Assembly (NCBI GenBank): GCA_013397695.1
Contig: VYZI01000053.1
Coordinates: 1,294,398-1,358,397 of the forward strand
Source of the DNA: Centropus unirufus
Taxonomy: Eukaryota; Chordata; Aves; Cuculiformes; Centropidae
Direction of reading: 5' to 3'
DNA length: 64,000 nt
The position numbers and the translations under genes were made by a program. Position 1 is the first letter of the stretch, and each line of letters begins with the position of its first letter. The notes under the pieces were generated by a model, which did no database searches, had not been told where the DNA came from, and saw nothing but the letters and a program-made list of their open reading frames with translations. This document shows, piece after piece, positions 25,365 through 37,464 of the stretch.

Positions 25365-25996
25365 AAGGTGGACACAAGCCAGAAATGTGTGTTTGCATCC
25401 CAGAAGGCCAAGAGTGTCCTGGGCTGCATCCAAAGAAGTGTGGCCAGCGCGATAAGGGAGGGGATGTTGCCCCTTTACTCCTCTCTACTGAGATCCCACT
25501 GTGTCCAGTTCTGGAGCCTCCAGTACAGGAAAGACAGGAGCCTGTCGGAGAGGGTCTAGAGGAGGGATGAGGATGACCAGAGGGATGGAATGCCTCCTCT
25601 GTGAAGAAAGGATAAGAAAGTTGGGGCTGTGGAGCCTGGAGAAGAGAACGCTCCAGGCAGACCTCATCATGGCTTTTAAAGAAATATGGGGATGGACTTC
25701 TTTGCAGGGCCTGTTACGATTGGACAAGGGGTAACAGTTTTTAAACTAAAAGAGGGCAGATTCAGGCTGCATATAAGGAATAATTTTTATTTTTTTTTAC
25801 AAGGAGGGTGGTTAAACATTCCAACAGGTTCCTTATAGAAGGGGTAGAAGCCTCATCTCTGGAAACTTTCAAGGTCAGGTTGGATGGGACTCTGAGCAAG
25901 CTGACAGAGTTGAAGATGTCCCTGCTCACTGCACAGGGGTTGGACTGGATGGGCTTTAAAGGTCCCTTCCAAAACAAACCAGTCTGTGATTATGAG
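25365..25996 (+). mobile_element. CR1 LINE, longer 3' fragment with decayed ORF2 end
   Basis: This copy reaches further 5' than most (about 630 bases) and includes the C-terminal part of the CR1 ORF2 frame. Near 25420-25560 it encodes LGCIQRSVASAIREGMLPLY, and after a frame change KLGLWSLEKRTLQADLI at about 25615-25670. These match the conserved CR1 reading 'GCIQRSVAS...LPLYS' and 'LGLFSLEKRRLRGDLI'. Later stops and frame shifts make it inactive. The tail is 'aaaggtcccttccaaaacaaaccagtctgtgatt'. A T-rich run near 25787-25799 interrupts it. Confidence 0.94.
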
Positions 25997-26365
25997 ATTG
26001 TTGAATGCAGTGTTGGTAAATGGCACTGAAATAGGAGGATTCATCCAATCCAAATCCCAAGATCCATGTTACGGACAAAGCTAACCTGGCCTGTGCTCTG
26101 CTACCCTTCTGTTTACCATTCTGTAATGACTTATTTTCTAGCAATATTCATTGAAGGGAAAAATAACAGAGAAGGTTACAAGCATATCAAAAGCATATTC
26201 AGTAGCTGAGAAGTACACTACTCTTAAAGAACTTTTTCATCTAAAATCGTTTATTTCCAGTCACAACTCATTCCTAACAAAGCCTTTGGGAAGCCGTTGT
26301 ATTCATTTTTCAATAATGAAAACAGTTTCTCAAAGCTCAGAAGGAATGGCCAAATGAAGGAAAAC

Positions 26366-26547
26366 GCACTGGCCCAGGTTGCCCGGAGAAGCTGAGGATG
26401 CCTGCCCCATCCCTGGAGGTGTTCAAGGCCAGGCTGGATGGGGCTGTAAGAACCTGTTCCAGTGGGAGGTGTTCCTGCTCATGGCAGGGGGGGTTGAACT
26501 GCATGATCTTTAAGGTCCCTTCCAACGCAAAGCATTCCATGCTTCCC
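26366..26547 (+). mobile_element. CR1 LINE, 3' fragment
   Basis: The blocks 'ggcccaggttgcccggagaagct', 'gccccatccctggaggtgttcaaggccaggctggatggggct' and 'catgatctttaaggtcccttccaacgcaaagcattcc' are close to the CR1 consensus. The 3' octamer end is slightly decayed. Confidence 0.94.
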
Positions 26548-29500
26548 TAACTCTTATCTGTGTCACAAATTGTGCGCTGCAAGTTTGTATCTGCACAAGG
26601 CCGATGCTCCCTTCTTCCAGACTATCTGGTTCCCATTGTGGGATCTGCAGAGTTTGGAATCACTGTTACTAGCAATTCCTCAGTGTCTTTAAATGCAAGA
26701 AGAAAAATAAAAAAATGTACTTTGTGATCATAACCGAACAAATGATGAATACTATTCTCAAATAGGACCTTTAGGGGGAAAATTCAGCTCAGCCTTAAGT
26801 GTATTGAAGTGTATGGAGTAATTCCAAGAATAAATTTGTCCCACTATCCAGGAAGGTACTTGCTTTATTGAATTAGCACCATCATGTGCACTCATCCTGT
26901 CCACAGATCCATTAGTCAGTTGTTAGGACAGACCAGAAGCAAAGTCTATTATTCGCACATTTACTGAAATGCAGTTATGCACCTTCAGAACCACCAGTCA
27001 CAATCTCAAGGCTCCTAGAAAATACCAAAGACCTGGGTTAAACTTCAAGTTCAAAAAGGTGATCATGTAAGGTTAAAGAGGGAGATTTTAGAACATGGTA
27101 AAACTTTAGAAAGTCTCACTAAAATGGTTCATTTCATCAAAGCCATTTCCTTATTTCAGGATAATAAAAAGCAGAAGCTTCCCTGCTGCCTCTATGTAAA
27201 ATTCTCTCTGCTACAGTGCCAAGTGGTGGCCAGGCACTAAAGCAGAATTAACCAATTAGCAAAGTGTTCCATCTGGTGCAGCCTGGACTTGCTGTGTCTC
27301 CAGACCTCACATTACCATGACAGAGACCTCTAAAGGGACATCTCTAGCAAGAAAGCATCTCATTCTCTCAAACAGCTTTCTTTTAATCATTCCTACACAC
27401 AAAACCAAACATGGTAAGATCTGAGGGAGCCCAGAACATTCAGAGTGCGTCCATTCTCACCATGAAAGGGGTTTTTTTTATGTAGGCTTTGCTCTAAGTC
27501 AATAAACAACTACTTCAGCTATGAGAAGTAGTGGAACACGGACAGGTACCCCTTTGAGAAATGCAGTGGGTCAAGACAAATGGGTTAAAATAATCAAAGA
27601 AAATAGAAACTAAAAAACTTTAACACCAATACAACCAATTCCACATAGTCAAGACTTCACTGATTGTTCTGTTTATCACAAGAAACAAAGAAAATTCCAG
27701 CCAAACAACTCTGGATGATAAACTCTTAGGCTCAGAAGACAGCAGAAGCACAAGCTTCCTGCAGTGCTCATTTTGCATTGCTGCCAACTTAGAAAGGTAT
27801 CTTCGTGCTTGAAAAAGCAGATTCCATGTTCACACTGGCTTTTGTCATTGCTCACATTGCTAATCTGCATAATAATTATCAGCGACAAGCCCATAACATA
27901 GAGAAAAACCACCCAGGAAACTGGACTGCTGGCCAAACAGCAATGTGGCAGCAAGATTTCAGACAAATTCTGACTCCTACAGGATGTCAGATGAGGACCT
28001 GGAGATTAAAAACTTCAGTGCCTCATCTCTTAACCCACCTGTCTCCCTCACAACTTGCATCACCTCAGTCAAATGAAGCATTCCCATCTCCCTGCTGAAA
28101 AAATGAGCCTAAAAATCAAAGTCTCGTCACTGCTTTCTGCAATTTACAACATCCCAGCAGCCTCCTTCACTCTAAGGAGGTGATATTTAAGCCTCACTCA
28201 TGGTTTGTTCCGTGGTGCTAGAGAAGAGCACTGCAATGCAGCTGACAGGAAGGCAGGTGCATGCACTGGGTCTAAAGGAGCCGGGCGTTAGGACAGCGCA
28301 TCCTCCTAGCACCACACCGTTTTCTGGAAAACTAAGAGTTAATGCTCTGTTCCCTAATTAAGAGCAGAAACACAACCCAGGCGAATCTGTCAATCTTGTA
28401 TCTATTTCTTTTCTTATAATCATTATCATCCAATCTATTTTTCAGCAATAAATAAGCACGGCCTGAGAACAGCAAAGCTTTTGTTTCTATTGTAACTAAA
28501 ATTAACTATTTTTAGGTATATTAAGAAAAATTAAATGACAGTCACAGCCCTGAGAGCAACTTGCTCAGTGTTGACAAGATACTGAATTCTTTTCACTGCT
28601 GCATATTAAAACATATAGCAAAATTTTACTTATTAGCATAAACCTCAAGTTTAAATATAAATTTACAGGTGCAAACAGACTGGGCACTTGAACCAAGTAA
28701 ATACACAAAGAGAGACTGTTTTCTGTCTATGACAGAACAGCATTTCTCCCATGCTAAGTCTGTAAACCTTCATAACAAAATTCAGTACCAGATATAACAA
28801 TGGCTTCCTTATTCAAAAGCAAATACATGGGAATAACACATTTGCAGTTTAGTGGCTATGAAATATTCACCCCAATTGATTTTTTTCTCTGAAACTCCAT
28901 GGTTTTGTTTCTGTCCATATGCACACATCTGTGAAAGACACACGTTAAATTCAGGAGGTTGGAGGAGCTATTTTTAATATTTAACTTTTGGGAAGGATGG
29001 GAGGAAAGTGAAATTGTGGAACTCATCCAATAACTTTGGCTTGCTAAATATTTTGCTGTTTTGCAAGGTTTATTGATGTCCAGAAACAGAAGCGCCTTTT
29101 CTCCAAACAAACCATGACTGCAGAGCTTTACTGGGTCACAGGAAGCTCAACATCCTCCTCCATCTTCCCAGGACACGCAAATGCATGCACAAATCAGATC
29201 CACCTTTTGATCTGAATCTTCCATATCCCAGGTTTGCACCTCATCACTGAGACTAACTGTGGTTAAAATTGGGCTTGGCTCAAAACAATCATCAAGAAAA
29301 AAGGAACAAAGGTTTGGAAAAATCATCTTGAAAGTGGAAAAGGAATCTTCTTGTAGAACCTTCTATTTTCTGTGAATTTATTTTATACTTATAGCATATG
29401 CTAAACAAAACCAAGTAGGCCAGTTTAGAGGATGTATGCAAGATAGCAATGCTATAAACAGAAATCATACTTATTCTTCCTAAAAGCTTTGTGTTTTCTG

Positions 29501-30051
29501 ACACATTCTATTAATATTAGTTCATATTTGTTTGTTTGTTCACTGTCAACAGCTCTGCAGGAGCAAAGTAAAGCATATCTGAAAACAAAGCTTAGAATTC
29601 AGTGCAAATTACCAGCTACAGCACAACAGAGAAGCAATCCAAAGGAAGAGAAAGAGCTGGGATTACATCTGTAGCCATTTTCCAGATGAACTTACAGCAC
29701 CTACTGATAAAAGAGTTGTTACGGAAAGGAATAGATTTAAATCAAAGCCAAAAAGTAGGTCAGCTCCTACTTTAGGTATGAAAGTATGTAAAATGACAAG
29801 AGATGCACTGCAGTGTTCAGAGGGCACACGCTCTCTACCTGAAAGCAGGGCTCTCTCCAGAGGCGCTGCTGGTCACTTGGCCCCTAGGGAAGAGCTTGGC
29901 ATTCCGAGTCCCAGCAGAACACCAGCGGTACCACCAGAGCCGTACGAGCGGCTCACCTCTTTGCCAGGACAACAACACGTACACAAGGAAGATGTTCATT
30001 CCAATCAGAAGAAATGTACACCAAACCACGTTAACGAAGGAGAGCAGCCCT
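26548..30051. other. Unique sequence, no supported gene
   Basis: Single-copy DNA. Open frames of about 100 codons at 27805-28098 and 29778-30080 have no recognisable motif, and the latter runs towards the CR1 at 30.05 kb. Confidence 0.5.
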
Positions 30052-30711
30052 GCGGAAAGGGATCTGAGGGCTGTGGCTGACAGCAAGTGGAACATGAGCC
30101 AAGAGTGTGCCCTGGCAGCCAGGAGGGCCAACCATGCCCTGGGGTGAATCAATCATTGCCAGCTGGTCGAGGGAGGTGATTGTCCCACTCTACTCCTCAC
30201 CGGTTCAGCCCCACCTTGAGTCCCATGTGCAGCTTTGGTTGCCCCAGTATAAAAGAGATCTAAAGCTACTGGAGAATGTCCAGAGGCCACGAATTTGGTG
30301 AAGCATTCAAAGGGGAAGCCGTATGAAAAGCAGCCAAAGTCACTTGGTCTGTTCAGCCTGGAGAAGAAGAGACTGAGGAAAGACTTCATCACTGCTTACT
30401 GTTTCCTCGCAAGGGGAGGAGGACTAGGCACTGATCTCTTCTGTCTGGCGACCAATGGAATGGCAGGAAGATGCACGTGGGGAAGGTTAGGTTGGATATG
30501 AGGTCCTTCACCCTAGCAAAGAGGACTGAAGCAGCTCCCCAGGGAAGCAGACATGAAGCCAAGCCTGACATTATTCACGAAGTATTTGGACAACACCTTC
30601 AGACACATGGTGTGAATGTTGGAGCTGTCCTATGCAGGGACAGGATTCAAATTTGATGATCCTTGTGGGTTCCTTCCAACTCAGGACGTTCTATGATTCT
30701 ATGAATCTATG
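30052..30711 (+). mobile_element. CR1 LINE, longest plus-strand copy, decayed ORF2 end
   Basis: About 660 bases. The 5' part encodes a CR1 ORF2 C-terminal segment (AERDLRAVADSKWNMSQECA at about 30050-30110, then frame-shifted relatives of SREVIVPLYSSPVQPHLE and LGLFSLEKKRLRKDFI). The rest ends in 'gatgatccttgtgggttccttccaactcaggacgttctatgattctatg', an almost perfect tail of the third type. Several frame breaks show it is dead. The unusual feature is a good 3' end attached to a diverged 5' part. Confidence 0.94.
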
Positions 30712-31039
30712 ACAAAACTCACATTGAAGGTGTTCTCTTCTTGTTTCATCTCTAAGAAAATAAAAGCAACGTTCACAAATTGGGATGAGGGGTGAGTGAA
30801 GAGTAACAGCCCATGAGGCTGCTGGTAGCTGACACACCAGAGATTTTCGCTGTTGTGTAAACAGTTTGTTGGTAAGAATTCACCATCCAGCTAGAGCGTC
30901 TGACTTTTCACCACAAGCATGGATAAGCAGCACCCCTGAGCAATCTTGAAGGAATGGGGAATTCTCTCTACTCAGGGAAAGCTATTGTTAGTTTTGGGTT
31001 TTAAAGCAGTGTGACTCTGCATAAATTTGCATTTATCTA

Positions 31040-31100
31040 GTGTGCAGACAATGCTTCATTTTATATGATCCCCATGACGCACTTGAGGGAAGGGGAAAAA
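31040..31100 (-). repeat. Possible MIR-like fossil
   Basis: 'ttcattttatatgatccccatgacgcacttgagggaagg' lines up with the reversed MIR core 'actcatttaatcctcacaacaaccctatgaggtagg'. The match is short and diverged, so this is tentative. Confidence 0.25.
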
Positions 31101-31330
31101 AAGGCATAGAATTCTTATGAAACAATAAAATACTGTTAAAAACAAATAAACAAGCTAAAACACCACAGGCCCAAGATTTTTTTTCCTACCAAGCTACACT
31201 ATGGATGTCTGAAAAAAAATTTATCCAAAGATTTTTATTTGCTTTCAAATGGTGGGAGTATGCTATCAACATCCAAAAGGCAAATTCTTGGTTATATGCA
31301 TTTGACAGATTTAAAGTGCTGAACATATCT

Positions 31331-31550
31331 CATAGAACCATAGAGTGGATTGGGTTGGAAGGGACCTTGAACATCATCCATTTCCAAGCCTCCTCCCTTG
31401 GGCAGCAACACCTCACCTTTGATCAGGCTGCTCAAAGCCCCGTCCAATCTGGTCCTGAAAACCTGCAGGGATGGGGCTTCCACAGCTTCCTTTGGCAACC
31501 TGGGCCAGTGCCTCACCACCCTCACAGGGAAGAATTTCTTCCTAGGTCTT
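31331..31550 (-). mobile_element. CR1 LINE, 3' fragment (reverse)
   Basis: It begins at 'catagaaccatagagtggattgggttggaagggaccttgaacatcatcc' and continues through 'caggctgctcaaagccccgtccaatctggtcctgaa' and 'aacctgggccagtgcctcaccaccctcacagggaagaatttcttcc' before the match fades. The antisense strand keeps one CR1 frame open over 77 codons. Confidence 0.94.
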
Positions 31551-31982
31551 TAATGACCTTACGCTGAATTGTGTATTGCTCTATAAATGGTTTCTTTGAC
31601 AAGTCAGACCGGGCTTCTGTCCCACAGACATTCATCCTTCTCCTGAAGGCACACAGGGAAACGCAGTTATCAATAAAACGTTAACGTGACAGGCAGACAT
31701 CTGACCATCTGGAGGTGGAATGGGACTACCTGGTCATAATCCTTACAACAAAAACATATCCTCTAAGACACTGTCAAAGTGATAATAGTTTGTAAACACA
31801 CAGAGGCTGCAGCGCTGCAAATCGTACTTGGCAGGGTTGCCCCGAGGTTCCTTCACAAACACGGCTGTGCTTCAGAAGGAGCCTTCACATAACCCTGATG
31901 TTTCAGCCATACCAAGGAGTATTCAAATGAAAAAACAAAACCCCAAGCCAGCTGTGAAAAGCTGCTTTGAAAACCTACTTGC

Positions 31983-32098
31983 CTGATACACTGGTGCTCA
32001 GAAGACAAAGCAGAGAGAGATGAGAGGGAACCCACCAAAGCTGAGGACTTCTTGCTAAGAAAAGGTAATTTAACTGAATCTTTTACAAGAAAAATTTC
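31983..32098 (-). CDS. Possible coding exon with GC donor, unidentified
   Basis: On the minus strand the acceptor gagtgttcttccacag opens a 116-base segment. It has 38 open codons starting EIFLVKDSVKLPFLSKKS and two trailing bases. The right end fits the rare GC-AG intron class exactly (ATCAG followed by gcaagtag). Entry phase 0 and exit phase 2 are compatible with candidates at 56.3-56.5 kb and 22.0 kb. The frame also stays open well outside the segment (121 codons in all), so the boundaries rest only on the splice motifs. I do not recognise the protein. Confidence 0.18.
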
Positions 32099-33673
32099 CT
32101 GTGGAAGAACACTCACTGGTCTCAACCCATCTCCCTTGGCACCTCCAAGGACATCCAAACCATCTCTAAAAATTTGACACCATCCTCCAAAAACTCGACA
32201 TCTGATAGAGTTCTTCACAAAATCAATAGGGATGAGAAATGAGGAAGGAAATATTGCTTGTATAGCCCATCTTCTGCCCTTTGAATGCTCATATTTCAGT
32301 TCTGCTGAGAAAAGGAGTTCAAAAAGGAAGAGATAATGGAAATTAATCCCTGTATAGCAGTAATTCCTCCCCCCAGCAACTCACAGATCTCCAAATATTC
32401 TGATGTTTTTAGACTCAGCATCTAAACAATGAATACATTATTAGAACAATCACTATTCTTGGCTGTATTCTACACTTACCAGGTTTAGAAAAGGCCCTGA
32501 CAGGTCACTGATACATAATTCTGTAATTTCCAGAATATCCAATAAGGCCTCAATTAACTGAAGCCATATATGAAACAAAACAAACAAACAAAAAAGTAAA
32601 AAAGAAGGTCCAGAAGGTTACACGGTAACCTAACGGGGGTATTGATGTGCTCAGCCACACCTCCTACTGGAATCAAAGCCAAATTCCCACTTTTCTTATT
32701 CGGAAGAGGAACACAAATACAAGAAAGAAGTGAGTATAATAAACTTAAGAAATAAGCAAACAATCTGGATCCAGGAATGGAGTTCATTTCTAAGGCCAAA
32801 AGTCATTAACCTTACAAGTACTGCAAATTGTTCATGTACCAAACTCTTTGGGTGATGAGGAAGACTTAACCACATTCAGGTTTGTTTTTTTTAGGGGAGA
32901 AGGTGTTTGCCCGTTTTTCCGATTCCATTAATCTGCTTATTATGATTTTGTTCCTAGAAATTTTTAATACACTGAAGTTTTTTGGCAAAACAGTTTGAAA
33001 TGCAGTGTCTTTCCATCAGCTTCAATTGCTTTTGGAATAATCTGTTTGCAAGCAGTATTTGAACTGTGACAGCACAAATATTCCATGGAGAACCACAACT
33101 AACCTTGTTGTGCTTTATATTCAGCACAAAGGATAGACTTACTAAACATCCCTGACCATGACAGATTTCAGCCCCAGCATTCTGCTTTCCCCTCATGAAT
33201 GAATCTCCTGACTTCAGTCCCTGAGGTCTGTACTCACCTAAGGAGCTCGAGCTGGCAATACTCGCTGCAGAGATTCAGAAAGCAAATGTTCCTGTTACTC
33301 TGTGAGCCAGGATAAATATCACGGGCACAAATTCTGCTTCACAGCTGCCCGTGCCTATGAGTTGCTGGCTTTCTTCTTACAAACTACCAACAACCCTAAA
33401 TTTTCACATCAATCTCTGCCTTTACAAATCAAGGATGCAAGAACAGCATTTTAACAGTACAGAGTCAGACATGAAAAATTTGTCTTTTGACAAGACCTGA
33501 GATGAAAACACACACTGAAATAAAAGAACATAATTCCTGCATTTTAAACCTTGCAGTGCATTGTCAAAAAGTTACAAGCTCACCTAAAAGTCAAATTATC
33601 AAATCTCCACACATAAAAGAAACCTTGATATGTGGAAGCCTTATCTGAAAATCTTTGAGCCCTCTACTAGAAT

Positions 33674-33735
33674 GACAACCAAGCCAGGAATTCATAGCAG
33701 ACAACGGAGCCAGGGATTCATAACAGACAACCAAG
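33674..33735 (+). repeat. 26-bp tandem duplication, 2.4 copies
   Basis: Unit one is gacaaccaagccaggaattc followed by atagca. It recurs with four or five changes at 33700 and begins a third time at 33726 (gacaaccaag). It is a short local tandem array with no link to CR1. Confidence 0.85.
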
Positions 33736-34149
33736 CGTTAGAGACATGTAATTAGGCTTTTATACCTATTCTAGGTGTTGCTGTGTCAGATAGCTGCCCT
33801 CGCTCACAGGGAGGAAAAGGTCACATTCCTGGCTTCTAATTTATTAACACTGTACAAATAAATATTTGAAAAGAGCATGAATCTTTGATTGCCTGTGCAA
33901 CACTGGTGCCTTGGGCTTTTTACTACTGAATATATTAGGGCTGAACTTTCAAAAGCACGTGACGAAAGGAGGCGAAATCACAAAAGGCCTGGGAATATGT
34001 AAAGACAAGGGAGAGAAAACTAGACAGCGAGGGGCCTTAAAGCAAAAGAAAAGCCTTCATTTATGGCAGCTGATGTGTATTACAAGCATTAGTATGCAAG
34101 AGTACCCAGAAACACCAGCTGAGGTGACAGTCACCTCATTTTAAGTACT

Positions 34150-34240
34150 GTTTATAGCAGGAGACAGTCCTAGCTCAGACAACTTAGGGTCTCAATAGGC
34201 AAAACAAATTATCTCCATTTATAGAAGTTCATGTCAACCC
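34150..34240 (-). repeat. Amniote MIR-family SINE fossil
   Basis: The text 'gacagtcctagctcagacaacttagggtctcaataggcaaaacaaattatctccatttatagaag' follows the pattern 'gacagtccctgccccaaagagcttacagtctaa...gacaa...attatccccattttacagatg' of old amniote SINEs. The order of blocks is kept although many positions differ. Confidence 0.4.
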
Positions 34241-37200
34241 GAGTCAGAAACACCATTGCATTAGCACAGAGCTCACAAAGGGAAGGGGAGAGTCACAGCC
34301 TGTGTTAAACACACGGTATCCATTAAATGCCTTACAGTAATTAGTGGTTAGGTTTTCTTTTAAGTGAATAAACTAAAAATGCACCGTAAAATGAAACGCC
34401 TCTTCAATAAAGCAAACACAACAGAGAATTTGGTCAGCTCTGCGGAGTTTAGTGCATGCTAATAGTCTATCTGCATATTGGTAAATGTCTTTTAGCAATA
34501 CCATATTGGTATTAATTCTAACACCGCAAACCAGAGGTAACAGCACGGACCAGTATCTCGCCCTGGCTTTGAAAGGAATCTCCATTCTGTGGCAGGTGAA
34601 CTCTGTTCTCCTCTGCCAAACAACAATGGTGGTTTCTTTTGTTTGTTTTTTGAGGCAGAAGAAGGGGACAAGGAAAAGGAAAGAAAAGCTAAGAAGATGA
34701 AGTTGGGTCAGAATAAGAATTGGGATTCTCACACCCTCATCCTATTGCGTCTTATCTGCATTCTGTACTACACTTTTAGAACTAAATTAGGAAACATTAG
34801 TATTCACACATGGCACGGCATTTATTGCAAGCTAAACTATTTCTTTTAAAAAGATAATTAAAAAGAGTTGTGGTAGGCATGAAATGCCTATGAAATCTTT
34901 CTATAAATGTTCACAGCGCTTGCCCTTGGACACGCGCTCATGACTGACGATGAAAGAACCCTGCCCATGCAAAGAACTGAAAGGCTGCCTATTAAAAGAA
35001 CTAAAACATTTCGGTAATTTTCTGACAGCAGAGGCTATTGAATTAAAGTGACTCATTATTAGCATTTACCCTTTTGAAGTTATCTCTAATTTGTTTTGAA
35101 TGCTCCAAAAGAAAGAACTGCAGAGTAGCCGGAGGTGAGGCTTTCACTACCCTACATGTCTTGTCTAACACGCACTAGAGTTTCAGTGTAGAGCCACACA
35201 GACACATTTAGTACCTCAGTTGGTGCAGGGAGATATTGAGGACTTCTCACTCCCCAGGGAACAAATCCACACTCTGAGAGGACTGAATGAAGGGACAGCA
35301 TTTCACAATAGCATCGCCTGATGTGACACCATTCACAGCTTCTGCCGAAGACTTGGTCTCATGCAGAAGAGCTGCCAGCATTGCGGACAAGACTGAGACA
35401 CGGGGGCAAAACATGGAGGGGGAGCTTGCACAGAGCATCATCTGAAACTTATCCATACAGGAGCTGGCTCCCTGCTACTTAAGCAACAAATTCACTGATG
35501 GGTTTCTGAAGAAAAGCAGTTATCAGACTACCGAACAGTGAGAGGGTCATCACCTTTCCTTTAGGGATGCATCATTATTAAGGCATGTTAGAAGCTGCAC
35601 ATCCGGAAGAAACATAACAACCCTGGAGCTTGACAGAAATCACAGGACAAGCAGTTACAGCCTCAGCACTGCAGCAATAAAACACTCTGTATTCCCTGTC
35701 AGTAACTGTCATCACTAATGGCTCAAGTGGCCCAATTTGAACAGTGGAGAATCCGGACACTGTTGCATTATAGAAAGTAAACTGTAACATTTACTTCTTT
35801 TAAAGGAAGTCAATTAAAGTCCTCTAGTGCTGGATTCCTGCCACAGGAAGGAATAATATTCCACTCTAAATGGTTAAGGGTGCCCATCAGCAAAGTACAG
35901 TTCTGGGGAGACAGACCTTTACTGAGGCCAGCAACACAGTATTTATAGATAAAGTTTTGATCATGAAATGTCTGACTTTTAAAAGCTATTTATGCATCTG
36001 AATCTTGAACAAATTTTCCTCACATAAAATAAAACACATCCTAGTCCATTGCCTTAGAACTATCACCAGAGTTCAGTTTTAAACTTCAAAAGGTTCCTGA
36101 AGTGCACAGCACCAATTACATTCATTTCTTCACTGTAAAACTCAGGATGATTGGGTAAAAGTTGTAGCACACAGTCGATGACAAAAAGTCCCTTTCAAGT
36201 CTCATGACATGGCAAGAGTGAAGAGGGGTTCCCAAATACTTCCCTATGCCAATGCATTTAAAAATTTTCCATGGTTTCCCCTAGTGATCTCAAATGCAAA
36301 TAGAGCTAAGCAAGAGGGAAACTGGCATACGCCTGTGGCACGCAAGATCACAAAGCTCCCTGTGCATATTAGTTGCCTTATACCATGCTCAGGAATTCTT
36401 GATAAAAAGGAAAGGAATCGAGTGACTCAAGCATGAACCTAATTATCCACATGAGGTCCTAAAAATACTCAAACACTCCTGAATGTTCAACAATACTGCA
36501 GATTGCCTATAGCTTTAAATAATCAAGAGACACCCAGAAATCAGTAACACCATGAAAACTTAAACAATGTTTAAGGTACAGAGAGAGGCAGCCTGGAAAT
36601 GTAAAGGAAATCTGAGGACTCCAGTTGACATCAGGCAGGAGTTGCCTTAGAGACAGTAAAAAATCAGCAGCGAAGGAAAACATTTGTGATAGGGCAGTGT
36701 ATATTTAAGTGTACTGGGAGATGGGGTTTGAATTTTCAGTTATTATTCATATGAAGGTAACTTTCACTTTGTTTTCCTCGAAGAACATTTTGACCAATAA
36801 GCACTGATGCTCTCTCCTCCAAAACCTTGAATAAACCCATGAGAAGTAGGGGCAAAAATATAACCCCACATTCTCCAGAGCTCAGCAACAGAGACTTTTA
36901 CTCATTACTTTAGTCAAGCTGTTCCAAGAGTAACCAGACACCCAATTAATAAGTAATTTAGAAGGGATCAATTTTTAAGAAGTACACATCACTTATTCGA
37001 GCACCAAAACTGTTGTTAGTGCTTTGCCCTCTGTCTGACACAACAGAACTGGCAGGCATCAAGTCTGACTATCAGCCACCACCGACGTGTTTATTAGATT
37101 AGATTTATTAAGCGCTTATCATCCAGAGTGAGTCACATTCTTCTATAAAACCCCATTAAAAACTAGCAGACTGAAAGCACGTTTCAGAGTGGGCAATGCA

Positions 37201-37449
37201 TTACAAAGCCAATTTAAGCCAATTCTTCTAATAAATTTGACAGTTGTGTCCTCTCCAATTTTCAAATCACAGAAACAATGGGGCTGTTATCACCAGTGGA
37301 AGGCTGTTCCACTATGCAAAACTCTTACATTCTTTTTTATTGTTTGGAATCTCTGTTCAATTCTGACTTCCAATGGCATTTATATTTTCAAATGCTAATA
37401 GGAAACAAGACCTCTGACTGCACACAGTAAAACTTTTCACAAAGCTTCT

Positions 37450-37464
37450 TCCCCCCCCCGCCCC
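37450..37464 (+). repeat. Poly-C run with one G
   Basis: Nine C, one G, four C and an A make a short homopolymer tract next to ordinary AT-rich sequence. Confidence 0.8.

Noticed and set aside
25355..25735. Plus-strand open frames that look like a short reverse-transcriptase-related gene
   Set aside because: They are the broken ORF2 end of a CR1 copy, not a host gene.
37090..37130. tttattaagcgcttatcatcc, similar to the reversed end of MIR or L2
   Set aside because: The match is too short and no further landmark follows in order.
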